IMG/VR virus record: IMGVR_UViG_3300046820_001232
Span: 1 to 22,518 of that record
Direction: 5' to 3' (one strand)
Origin: a virus
DNA: 22,518 nt
Position 1 is the stretch's first letter; the number at the start of each line of letters is the position of its first letter. The position numbers and the translations under genes are program-made. Of this stretch, positions 13,247-19,000 are shown in pieces. The notes under the pieces were generated by a model. It saw nothing but the letters and a program-made list of their open reading frames with translations. It did not search any database and was not told the DNA's origin.

Positions 13247-13303
13247 ATTTATACCTGCCCAAATGGGGGGTAAATTAATTTATTCGCTTGAAAGGGGAAT
13301 AAC

Positions 13304-13708
13304 ATGGTAAAAACAGCACTGGATCTTTTTAATGATCCATTTTTTAACACCTTCTCAAATCTACAGAAGGTAACAACAACAACAAACTATCCACCTTATA
13401 ATCAGGTCAAACTAAATGACAAAGAATATATTCTTTCATTTGCTTTGGCTGGTTTTTCTAAGGATGATGTTTCAGTATCGCTAGACAATCGCAAACTTAC
13501 AATCAAGGGCGAGAAGAAGGATGCTGAATTGCCAGAGGGTGCAGAGTATCTACACAAGGGCATTGCTGCTCGGAAGTTCACAGATATCTTTACTCTTCCT
13601 GAGTTTGTTGAAGTTGTTGGGGCTGAGTTCAAGGACGGTATCCTAGATATTAGACTTGAGAAGCAGATCCCAGAAGACAAACTACCAAAGACTATTGAAA
13701 TTCAGTAG
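13304..13708 (+). CDS. Hsp20-family small heat-shock protein
   Basis: A 134-residue chaperone. A short N-terminus (LDLFNDPFFNTF) leads into an alpha-crystallin domain: YPPYNQVKLNDKEYILSF, LAGFSKDDVSVSLDNRKLTIKG, ARKFTDIFTLPEFVEVVGAEF and GILDIRLEK, then an IEIQ end resembling the IxI anchor used in oligomer assembly. It holds unfolding proteins without ATP; phage versions are often tied to virion assembly or stress during infection. It has its own promoter and probably ends at the hairpin at 13810. Confidence 0.9.
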   Translation: MVKTALDLFNDPFFNTFSNLQKVTTTTNYPPYNQVKLNDKEYILSFALAGFSKDDVSVSLDNRKLTIKGEKKDAELPEGAEYLHKGIAARKFTDIFTLPEFVEVVGAEFKDGILDIRLEKQIPEDKLPKTIEIQ

Positions 13709-13770
13709 TATAATGGACAACATTCCGCTATAAGACTTAATAGGTTTTACAACGGATGCTCCTATGAGTG

Positions 13771-13796
13771 GAGAGTTGGCAGGAGTCGAACCTTCG
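13771..13796 (-). other. tRNA 3'-end-like fragment
   Basis: Read leftwards this is a T arm with the canonical loop TTCGACT, a stem with one mismatch (GAAGG/CCTGC) and a possible acceptor strand CAACTCT. No matching 5' acceptor strand, D arm or anticodon arm is found within 80 nt. It may be a decayed tRNA or a copy of a tRNA 3' end. Confidence 0.35.
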
Positions 13797-13809
13797 TGGC
13801 CGATAGACC

Positions 13810-13852
13810 TGAGCAGTCGTCTATAAACTGCTCATTTGTTATAGTTTTTTTT
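13810..13852 (+). terminator. Hairpin with downstream T run, probable hsp20 terminator
   Basis: TGAGCAGT (13810-13817) pairs perfectly with ACTGCTCA (13827-13834) around a 9-nt loop, followed by TTTGTTATAG and eight Ts to 13852. The T run is 10 nt from the stem, so efficiency is uncertain. The right arm contains the stop codon of the leftward methyltransferase gene. Confidence 0.5.
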
Positions 13853-14530
13853 GATATATATTTCATGAAATCCTAATTCATGTAAAACTATACCATCAAC
13901 AGACCAGTTATCGTTAAAGTGTAAAAACTCATTTACGCTATTGTAAGTTCCTATATGTTTCCCATAGTTAATACTATCGTAATTTATGTAAGCAGTTAGA
14001 CCTATAACACCACCAACGCTAACTAGTTTTGAGCAGTGTCGTAAAAGTTTCCTTAGCATAAGTCTTTCTGAATCCATATCAAAAAAAATAAAGTCATACT
14101 CTTTATCTAGAGTAGGAACGATTTCTCTTGCATTCCCAACTATAGTATTTACATTTGGGTGGTAAGAAAATTTATTTTTTATATACTCTTCATGCGTCAT
14201 TGACTCATCATAAGGACGATGTGCCTCTGATTCTAAAATACCAAAAGCATTGTTATACATATCTAAAAGATCTGCACTTCTGGCATTTGTCATATCTATA
14301 AATAATTTGGCCGAAAACCCCCATGCAACACCTATCTCTAGATAAGATATATTTTTATTTAAAGTTTTTGCATAGTCTTTTCTTGAACTAAATAGTTTTG
14401 CATTATTTAATTGATCTTGAGATATAGGGTATGCCTCTTCAATCTCATGATCTTCATATGTTACTTGTTCATCATATTTTAGTGGTGGTATTTGTGTTTT
14501 TTTTGCAGTCCGACCAGATGCATCATTCAT
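13832..14530 (-). CDS. Class I SAM-dependent methyltransferase-like protein
   Basis: A 232-residue protein. The ATG at 14530 is chosen because TATACT ends 6 nt before it; a start at 14587 would lie upstream of that promoter. ISYLEIGVAWGFSAKLFID (from about residue 61) is motif I for SAM binding, DLLDMY follows, and YDFIFFDMDSER and LVSVGGVIGL are the later strands of a Methyltransf_24-type domain. The 120-residue part between motif I and the acidic loop has an insert (AHRPYDESMTHEEYIKNK). Candidate O- or N-methyltransferase; substrate unknown. It stands alone leftwards between rightward genes. Confidence 0.7.
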   Translation of the reverse strand: MNDASGRTAKKTQIPPLKYDEQVTYEDHEIEEAYPISQDQLNNAKLFSSRKDYAKTLNKNISYLEIGVAWGFSAKLFIDMTNARSADLLDMYNNAFGILESEAHRPYDESMTHEEYIKNKFSYHPNVNTIVGNAREIVPTLDKEYDFIFFDMDSERLMLRKLLRHCSKLVSVGGVIGLTAYINYDSINYGKHIGTYNSVNEFLHFNDNWSVDGIVLHELGFHEIYIKKNYNK

Positions 14531-14536
14531 AAATAA

Positions 14537-14545
14537 AGTATAGCA
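14537..14545 (-). promoter_or_regulatory. Extended -10 promoter, leaderless methyltransferase start
   Basis: Read leftwards, TGC then TATACT (14542-14537) ends 6 nt before the ATG at 14530. There is no convincing -35, and the extended -10 may compensate. A rightward -10 lies only 25 bp away. Confidence 0.65.
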
Positions 14546-14566
14546 TATTGCAAAATAATATAGCAG

Positions 14567-14572
14567 TATAAT
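14567..14572 (+). promoter_or_regulatory. -10 box for the structured RNA
   Basis: TATAAT followed by 6 nt and then G14579, the first base of a 10-bp inverted repeat. The spacing equals that of the leaderless genes, so the RNA should begin with the stem. No clear -35. Confidence 0.5.
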
Positions 14573-14578
14573 TGGTAT

Positions 14579-14662
14579 GTCCCACACAGGACCTTAGTGA
14601 TGGATTAGTTACCCATTGGATAGAGACCGTGGCGCAAGTCAGGTGAATTACTTGTGTGGGAC
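14579..14662 (+). ncRNA. Candidate 84-nt structured RNA, family unknown
   Basis: GTCCCACACA (14579-14588) pairs perfectly with TGTGTGGGAC (14653-14662). Inside, ACCT (14591-14594) can pair with AGGT (14641-14644), GATGG (14599-14603) with CCATT (14613-14617), and GAC (14625-14627) with GTC (14638-14640), giving a closed multi-branched fold. A TATAAT ends 6 nt before it, and its end is 15 nt before the -10 of the HNH gene. It is not a tRNA, as there is no T arm. The outer pairing is certain; transcription and the inner helices are inference. Confidence 0.55.
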
Positions 14663-14676
14663 CTAACATTTGGCGG

Positions 14677-14682
14677 TATAAT
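14677..14682 (+). promoter_or_regulatory. -10 box, leaderless HNH start
   Basis: TATAAT with 7 nt to the ATG at 14690. No Shine-Dalgarno site and no good -35 (TTGTGT lies 19 nt upstream). Confidence 0.55.
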
Positions 14683-14689
14683 AATATCA

Positions 14690-14962
14690 ATGACTAACAA
14701 AGAGTTAGAAACCTATAATAAGCAGCAGTATAAGAAAATGCTTGCTAAGATAAAAGAGGATTCTGGCTGTGTAGACTGCGGAATCAATAATCATATTATC
14801 TTAGATTTTGACCACATAAGAGACAAAAAATATAATGTTTCAAGGATGATCCATGATGGATTCTCATGGAAGGCTATCAAAAAAGAGATTGAAAAGTGTG
14901 AGGTAGTATGTGCAAACTGCCATAGAATAAGGACGCATAATAGGCTAAACGGCATGATATAA
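14690..14962 (+). CDS. HNH endonuclease
   Basis: A 90-residue protein with a compact HNH core: C27-x2-C30 (SGCVDCGINNH), LDFDHIRDKK with the catalytic His, and C71-x2-C74 followed by HRIRTHNR (CANCHRIRTHNR). The two cysteine pairs hold a structural zinc. A start at 14654 would lie upstream of the -10, so 14690 is chosen. Small lone HNH proteins in phages act as homing nickases or with terminase; the structured RNA just upstream makes a mobile unit thinkable but unproven. Its end contains the promoter of the next gene. Confidence 0.85.
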   Translation: MTNKELETYNKQQYKKMLAKIKEDSGCVDCGINNHIILDFDHIRDKKYNVSRMIHDGFSWKAIKKEIEKCEVVCANCHRIRTHNRLNGMI

Positions 14963-14963
14963 T
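14955..14963 (+). promoter_or_regulatory. Extended -10 promoter, leaderless dps start
   Basis: TGA then TATAAT (14958-14963), 6 nt before the ATG at 14970. It overlaps the last codons of the HNH gene. No Shine-Dalgarno site and no consensus -35. Confidence 0.7.
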
Positions 14964-14969
14964 GGTTAT

Positions 14970-15419
14970 ATGGAAGAATTGATTAACTTGCTAAAGGTGC
15001 TCCTTGCGGACAATATTACCCTCAAGTTGAAAGCCCATGGATATCACTGGAATGTAGAAGGCGATGACTTCCCACAGTTCCACGATTTTTTTGGCGATAT
15101 CTATGCAGACTATGAGTCAGCAACAGATACATATGCAGAGTGGCTTCGCAAGTTAGATGCATATGCACCTTTTAAACTATCTAGATTTATAGAACTAAAT
15201 GAAGTTGGAGAACCAGATGTTACCTCTGATTCAATGATGATGTCTAAAGATTTGCTTGCAGCAAATGATATGGTACTTGCAAAATTGACTGACGCAGTTG
15301 AAATGGCTACAGGAAATAGACAGCATGCATTAGCAAATTTCTTTGCGGAGCGAATGGATCAACATCAAAGATGGCACTGGATGCTATCTGCATCTCTAAA
15401 AGAAAATGAAGTAGACTAA
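14970..15419 (+). CDS. Dps-like ferritin family protein
   Basis: A 149-residue four-helix protein of the Dps type. KAHGYHWNVEGDDFPQFHDFF followed by ADYESATDTYAEWLRKLD carries the ferroxidase ligands seen in the family (HxxHWN, then DxxAE, here DTYAE). The end has AERMDQHQRWHWMLSASL, as in host Dps. Such dodecamers oxidise and store iron and protect DNA from hydrogen peroxide. There is no lysine-rich N-terminal tail, so direct DNA binding is less likely. It is transcribed as a leaderless message and followed one base later by the next gene. Confidence 0.85.
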   Translation: MEELINLLKVLLADNITLKLKAHGYHWNVEGDDFPQFHDFFGDIYADYESATDTYAEWLRKLDAYAPFKLSRFIELNEVGEPDVTSDSMMMSKDLLAANDMVLAKLTDAVEMATGNRQHALANFFAERMDQHQRWHWMLSASLKENEVD

Positions 15420-15420
15420 T

Positions 15421-16143
15421 ATGATTAACGAAATACTTCCAACATCAACATACCAAGGTTGCGAATGTCCAACATGCAAGGAACTCAATGTTGACTGTGC
15501 AGATTGTCCAGTCTGTGCTAATCCAGTTCCAGAAATAGATTCAGAAGTTGCAATGGCAATGTATGATTCTTCAGTTGAAAAATCAGAATGTTGTCCAGAA
15601 GATATTTCAAAGCAAGCACCTTGCTGGGATGGGTATGTCCAGCGTGGGATGAAGCCAGGAGACAATGGTAAGCCTGTTCCTAATTGTGTGCCTGCTGCGA
15701 AGGCAGATGATCTATTTGAAGATGATGACACAGTAGAATATGAAACAGATTCAGTATCAAAGGCTGATGGGTACTCACCACCAGCAGGAGCAAGATCTGC
15801 TGCTCGTAGAGCAATTAAGTTTAAAGAAGATGGCAAGGCTAATGGTGCAGGAACTGCAGTTGGCTGGACTCGTGCAGGGCAGTTAGCAAGAGGAGAGTCT
15901 TTATCTCTTAGTACTGTTAAAAGAATGTACTCATACTTCTCTCGTCATGAAGTAGACAAAAAGGGTAAAGACTGGGGAAACTCAGCAAACCCTTCTAATG
16001 GATACATTATGTGGCTTGCTTGGGGTGGAGATGCAGGATTCTCTTGGTCAAGATCAATCGTTAATCGTGAAAAAGATAAAGCACTATTTGCTGACTTTGG
16101 AAAAGATTATACAAAAAATAAAACAGAAAGATATACAATATAA
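15421..16143 (+). CDS. Cys-rich composite phage protein
   Basis: A 240-residue protein of three modules. Residues 14-32 hold six cysteines (C14, C16, C19, C26, C29, C32) in CxCxxC and CxxCxxC form, likely binding metal. Residues 67-91 (PCWDGYVQRGMKPG...VPNCVP) form a motif also seen in other phage proteins. Residues 112-215 (YSPPAGARSAARRAI, RAGQLARGESLSLSTVKRMYSYF, WLAWGGDAGFSW) resemble a conserved region found in many phage proteins, sometimes joined to capsid-maturation or portal genes. Function unknown. Its TAA overlaps the next ATG. Confidence 0.7.
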   Translation: MINEILPTSTYQGCECPTCKELNVDCADCPVCANPVPEIDSEVAMAMYDSSVEKSECCPEDISKQAPCWDGYVQRGMKPGDNGKPVPNCVPAAKADDLFEDDDTVEYETDSVSKADGYSPPAGARSAARRAIKFKEDGKANGAGTAVGWTRAGQLARGESLSLSTVKRMYSYFSRHEVDKKGKDWGNSANPSNGYIMWLAWGGDAGFSWSRSIVNREKDKALFADFGKDYTKNKTERYTI

Positions 16144-16271
16144 TGCCAAAGAAAAAAGCAGCAGCATTTAATCCTGTTCAAATCAAAGACGGATGGATTG
16201 TTAGACTATATAAAGATGGTCGCATTAAGTCTAAAGTTGCGCCATACGAACCAAAACACCCTAAAAAATAA
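16143..16271 (+). CDS. 42-residue basic protein
   Basis: It starts at an ATG overlapping the previous stop (TAATG) and ends at TAA 16269-16271, two bases before the convergent leftward gene. The product is basic (MPKKKAAAF, then KDGWIVRLYKDGRIKSK, HPKK). The central strand pair looks like a small beta hairpin. No family recognised. Coupling supports translation. Confidence 0.65.
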   Translation: MPKKKAAAFNPVQIKDGWIVRLYKDGRIKSKVAPYEPKHPKK

Positions 16272-16273
16272 TA

Positions 16274-16669
16274 CTAATCTGGTAACTTGTGAAAATAGGC
16301 CATCATCAATTTGATAAGGCGTTGATTTAATCCAGGGTGAAATCCATCAAAAAATTTTAAAAAATTCTCATCATACATGCATGAGGCAACCATATTTGAA
16401 ATAAATCTTTTATCTGTTACAAAAAACCAGTCATCAATATGTTTAATAAAAAGATCAAAGCAGTCTTCTGAAACTTTATCTTTTAAAGGAACATTATTTA
16501 TAACTAAATAAGCAAGAGAATCAACTAAATGAACTGCTTCTTCGGTCATATTTGCCCAGTCTTCTTTAGAAAATTTAGACAAACTCTCTTTACAATCTAT
16601 AACCTTTTCATCATTTGGAGAACTTTCCATCCACTCACGCCACAATTGAACACACTTTACTTTTTCCAT
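16274..16669 (-). CDS. Hypothetical protein, 131 residues
   Basis: The ATG at 16669 is chosen because TATAAT ends 6 nt before it; the longer in-frame start at 16729 would lie inside tRNA-Arg. The protein is helical and acidic (WREWMESSPNDEK, FSKEDWANMTEEAVHLVDSLAYLVINN), then DCFDLFIKHIDDWFFVTDKRF and HPGLNQRLIKLMMAYFHKL. No motif is recognised. It lies tail to tail with the 42-residue gene and has its own leaderless promoter. Confidence 0.7.
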   Translation of the reverse strand: MEKVKCVQLWREWMESSPNDEKVIDCKESLSKFSKEDWANMTEEAVHLVDSLAYLVINNVPLKDKVSEDCFDLFIKHIDDWFFVTDKRFISNMVASCMYDENFLKFFDGFHPGLNQRLIKLMMAYFHKLPD

Positions 16670-16675
16670 AAACTC

Positions 16676-16681
16676 ATTATA
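16676..16681 (-). promoter_or_regulatory. -10 box, leaderless start
   Basis: Read leftwards, TATAAT (16681-16676) is followed by GAGTTT and the ATG at 16669. The expected -35 position falls at the end of tRNA-Arg and is not consensus. Confidence 0.6.
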
Positions 16682-16697
16682 CACTACTAATGCTCGG

Positions 16698-16770
16698 TAC
16701 CCCTGGCAGGAATCGAACCTGCGACGCATGGCTTAGAAGTCCATCGTTCTGTCCACTGAACTACAGAGGT
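16698..16770 (-). tRNA. tRNA-Arg (TCT)
   Basis: A 73-nt cloverleaf: acceptor ACCTCTG/CAGGGGT with discriminator A, D stem GTTC/GAAC, anticodon loop CTTCTAA on the stem ATGGA/GCCAT (last pair A-G), and T arm GCAGG/CCTGC with loop TTCGATT. It reads AGA. CCA is not encoded. Confidence 0.9.
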
Positions 16771-16774
16771 ATAG

Positions 16775-16845
16775 TAGGCCTAGAAGGTAATGCTCCTTCT
16801 TCTCAGGATTAAAAGTCCTGAGCATCACTTTAATGCTTTAGGCCC
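16775..16845 (-). tRNA. Lys-type (TTT) tRNA-like element with aberrant D and T loops
   Basis: A 71-nt cloverleaf with fully paired stems: acceptor GGGCCTA/TAGGCCT (one G-T), D stem GCAT/ATGC, anticodon stem CAGGA/TCCTG with loop CTTTTAA, and T stem GAAGG/CCTTC, discriminator A. The T loop is AGCATTA, not TTCRANN, and the D loop TAAAGTG lacks the GG pair, so the normal elbow contact cannot form. It lies 4 nt before tRNA-Arg. It may be an unusual functional tRNA, a tRNA mimic or a decaying gene. Confidence 0.65.
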
Positions 16846-16853
16846 AAAATTAA

Positions 16854-17375
16854 TTAACTATGCCATTCGTCAAAAGATATTCCGCATCTACCACAAATAC
16901 CCTTAGCCTTGTTCTCTGGGGTAACAAACATATGATCGCAGTACTCTCTAGGATTAGTATGTTCTTTAACGCTTTCAATACACGCTGCAACAGCCTTAAA
17001 CCAGTTCTTTGCCCCTGGGTACTCCATGTTAGAAGTAATTCCACGAGAAGCATGTTTATACCAATTGATAATCAAACCATTCTTTTTATATACAAAATTT
17101 GGAGGACAGCCTTTAGCATGTGGCTCATTAGAATCTTCTGCCTCGTCAATACCCCAGCCTGCGCCACACCAACAGTATGATCGCATTTCAAAAACATCGT
17201 TTATATAGTCTGGCTCGCCAGAATTTGAGGTAAGTAAATTACCATAACCATATTCTCCGTAAGATTGTCCACGGAATTCAGCGATAACTTCAGCAATCAT
17301 ATGAAGTCCATCACTAGCCCAATCAGCCTCGTATTGTTGTACTGGAGTATTACTAAGAAACAAACCAAGTTCCAT
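16854..17375 (-). CDS. Cys-rich hypothetical protein, 173 residues
   Basis: A leftward gene starting at an ATG that overlaps the previous stop (TAATG). YCWCGAGWG with HAKGCPPNF forms one likely zinc site, and YCDHMFVTPENKAKGICGRCG a second at the C-terminus. The region between (YKKNGLIINWYKHASRGI, WFKAVAACIESV) is mixed. Proteins with this combination look familiar from actinophages, without a known role. Last protein gene of the leftward operon before the two tRNAs. Confidence 0.7.
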   Translation of the reverse strand: MELGLFLSNTPVQQYEADWASDGLHMIAEVIAEFRGQSYGEYGYGNLLTSNSGEPDYINDVFEMRSYCWCGAGWGIDEAEDSNEPHAKGCPPNFVYKKNGLIINWYKHASRGITSNMEYPGAKNWFKAVAACIESVKEHTNPREYCDHMFVTPENKAKGICGRCGISFDEWHS

Positions 17376-17638
17376 TAAAAGATACCATCAATTTCTTTTT
17401 TATCCAAAGTAAAATAGTTTTCTTGTGATCCAAACTTCATCTTCTTCAAGCGCTTATTGATCGCTCTCCACATACCCCATTCAGTATATGCAAGCCCACC
17501 CTTACAAGCGTTACCCCAGTAGCCTTCTTCTGGCTTCTTCCCCATTTGTTTCCACTCTTGAATATCCCAAAACCTTGCTCTTGGACCATACGCCCAACTG
17601 CGATGTACTTTAACTATATATCTGGGTTTATCTTGCAT
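17375..17638 (-). CDS. Basic hypothetical protein, 87 residues
   Basis: The start at 17638 is chosen because AAAGGA lies 8 nt upstream and it leaves an 11-nt overlap with the previous gene; in-frame ATGs at 17644, 17647, 17662 and 17674 remain possible. The product is basic and aromatic: YIVKVHRSWAYGPRARFWD, WGNACKGGLAYTEWGMWRAI and NKRLKKMKFG. No motif recognised. Confidence 0.65.
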   Translation of the reverse strand: MQDKPRYIVKVHRSWAYGPRARFWDIQEWKQMGKKPEEGYWGNACKGGLAYTEWGMWRAINKRLKKMKFGSQENYFTLDKKEIDGIF

Positions 17639-17867
17639 TTGCATCATCCTTTGTCCACTCATATACACTATCATACAGGTAGTTCATTACTTCGTCAATA
17701 GCCCCTCCCATAGTTGGAGCGGTAACTTCACAATAAATATCCTGTGATTCAGAATGGAGGTTTGCTTCCCAATGGCTAAAAAATCCACCATAGTTAACCT
17801 TAGTAATCTTAATAGTTACAGAGTCTGAATAGTCTAATTGATCTTCAGGCCATTCCATTTTATCCAT
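17628..17867 (-). CDS. Hypothetical protein, 79 residues
   Basis: The ATG at 17867 overlaps the upstream stop (TAATG), so it is preferred to 17888. The protein is acidic with a beta-rich first half (SVTIKITKVNYGGFFSHW, ANLHSESQDIYCEV) and a helical end (GGAIDEVMNYLYDSVYEW). The layout looks like a small alpha/beta domain; no family recognised. It overlaps the next gene by 11 nt. Confidence 0.65.
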   Translation of the reverse strand: MDKMEWPEDQLDYSDSVTIKITKVNYGGFFSHWEANLHSESQDIYCEVTAPTMGGAIDEVMNYLYDSVYEWTKDDANAR

Positions 17868-18112
17868 TACTGAAAACCACACACGCAATTATCATGAGAG
17901 CAGTTGTTCACAGTCCACTGTTGTGGCGGTACTGTTAAGGTTTGGCCAATACCTGGATGAGTAAGTGTAGGTGCAGTCATCTTCAACTGATAAAACTCCT
18001 TAGCAGTCTCATAGCCCGCACGATAAGCCTCATCTAATGCTTGTTTAATGAGTTTAACTTGGTCATCTGTTAGTCCTGTTGGATTAAATATAATAATTGG
18101 TGAATTTGTCAT
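17867..18112 (-). CDS. Hypothetical protein with Cys/His end, 81 residues
   Basis: AAAGGAGATGAA lies before the ATG, which overlaps the upstream stop (ATGA). An N-terminal helix pair (TDDQVKLIKQALDEAYRAGY, ETAKEFYQ) is followed by a proline-rich linker and a NNCSHDNCVCGF end, a possible metal site. No family recognised. Confidence 0.65.
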   Translation of the reverse strand: MTNSPIIIFNPTGLTDDQVKLIKQALDEAYRAGYETAKEFYQLKMTAPTLTHPGIGQTLTVPPQQWTVNNCSHDNCVCGFQ

Positions 18113-18288
18113 TTCATCTCCTTTGTATTAAATAAATTCCTCCATGAATGGAAAGCCCATCCATTTCGGGTACGGTAATAAGTAAGTTCAAATATAGCAT
18201 ACTCTGTTCTTACATGATCAATAACTGTCTTAGTTATATCTGAGGTATTATAGAATTTACCCTGCATTGGTCCATTAATTGCGATCAT
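18109..18288 (-). CDS. Hypothetical protein, 59 residues
   Basis: The ATG at 18288 is preferred because AGAAGAG lies 8 nt upstream and the longer start at 18333 would lie deep inside the preceding gene. The product (MIAINGPMQGKFYNTSD, YAIFELTYYRTRNGWAFHSW) looks like a small beta-rich domain. It overlaps its upstream neighbour by 14 nt and its downstream neighbour by 4. Confidence 0.6.
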   Translation of the reverse strand: MIAINGPMQGKFYNTSDITKTVIDHVRTEYAIFELTYYRTRNGWAFHSWRNLFNTKEMK

Positions 18289-18442
18289 CAAAAAACTCTT
18301 CTCTAATTGATACTCCAATAAGGTATGAAGCAAAGGCTAAACCAGACCCCATAAAAAGCACAACAAACACTGTTGTATGAAATACCCCAAGGTATAGAAA
18401 TAATCCTAGGGGAATTGCTCCTGTTATAAAATCTTTAATCAT
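18275..18442 (-). CDS. 55-residue membrane protein
   Basis: GAGGAAGGGA precedes the ATG at 18442, one base after the upstream stop. Two membrane helices are clear: FITGAIPLGLFLYLGVF (5-21) and TTVFVVLFMGSGLAFASYLIG (23-43), ending in an acidic IREEFFDDRN. This fills what would otherwise be a gap between genes. No family recognised; a small membrane effector is possible. Confidence 0.7.
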   Translation of the reverse strand: MIKDFITGAIPLGLFLYLGVFHTTVFVVLFMGSGLAFASYLIGVSIREEFFDDRN

Positions 18443-18443
18443 C

Positions 18444-18812
18444 TTATCCCTTCCTCAATTCCGCTTTTAGTTCTCGCTTAATAGTTTTCCATTCATGCTC
18501 ATGATAATACCAACGATTAGCATTATCATTAATAGCATAGGCTTCTACTTCTTCTGCTGTACCCCAAAAAATACCCTTAACGATTTCTTCCTTTAGTTCA
18601 TCAACCTGTTCTTGGTTTTCACAACTTTCAAGGGCATCGCAATAAGAGCATGATCCGTACCCAACCACAATAAAACCAAACTTATCTTCATTTTTTAGCA
18701 GGTATACATAATCACCCTGCCAATCACCAATATTCCAATCTTTAATAATGGTTCCAGCAGAGGCAACTAAAGAGTCATATGAATCACTTGGCATAAACCA
18801 TTCATCTTCCAT
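18444..18812 (-). CDS. Acidic hypothetical protein, 122 residues
   Basis: AAGGAG lies before the ATG, which overlaps the upstream stop (TAATG). Features are GDWQGDYVYLLKNEDKFGFI, then VGYGSCSYCDALESCEN with C54/C57/C63 (a possible metal site), an acidic helix (VDELKEEIVKGI) and HEHEWKTIKRELKAEL. Proteins with YGSCSxCDxL followed by a helix are common in actinophages and of unknown function. Confidence 0.7.
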   Translation of the reverse strand: MEDEWFMPSDSYDSLVASAGTIIKDWNIGDWQGDYVYLLKNEDKFGFIVVGYGSCSYCDALESCENQEQVDELKEEIVKGIFWGTAEEVEAYAINDNANRWYYHEHEWKTIKRELKAELRKG

Positions 18813-19000
18813 TACTTGCTCCTTTGGTAATCTCTAACCATTTTAATGTCTTCATCTGTTTCTGAATATGGAATTGTGGCAGGGGATTGATATAAGCAAG
18901 GCCTGCAAGGTATATGTCTCTTATGCTCTACACATACTATACCCCAATCATATCCTTTTTGAGTAATATTGTCAAATAAGGTCTTGGGCAAGTCGTTCAC
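18812..19000 (-). CDS. 62-residue protein with Cys/His cluster
   Basis: The start is a GTG at 19000 with AAAGG 6 nt upstream, inside the end of the preceding gene (29-nt overlap). VCVEHKRHIPCRPCLY offers C23, H26, H29, C32 and C35 as metal ligands. The acidic end (YSETDEDIKMVRDYQ) is probably helical. No family recognised. Confidence 0.6.
   Translation of the reverse strand: MNDLPKTLFDNITQKGYDWGIVCVEHKRHIPCRPCLYQSPATIPYSETDEDIKMVRDYQRSK

Noticed and set aside
13771-13860. tmRNA or full tRNA at the T-arm-like sequence
   Set aside because: No matching 5' acceptor strand, no anticodon arm and no tag-coding region; a coding gene occupies the needed space.
14579-14962. OMEGA/IscB-type system (RNA plus HNH)
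   Set aside because: The protein is a 90-residue lone HNH without RuvC parts, and the RNA is much shorter than known omega RNAs.
15396-15836. 146-codon leftward open frame
   Set aside because: It mirrors the Cys-rich 240-residue gene; low-complexity Ser/Ala composition typical of an antisense frame.
16860-17208. Rightward open frames over the Cys-rich leftward gene
   Set aside because: The leftward frame has a coupled start and conserved-looking Cys motifs; these frames have neither.
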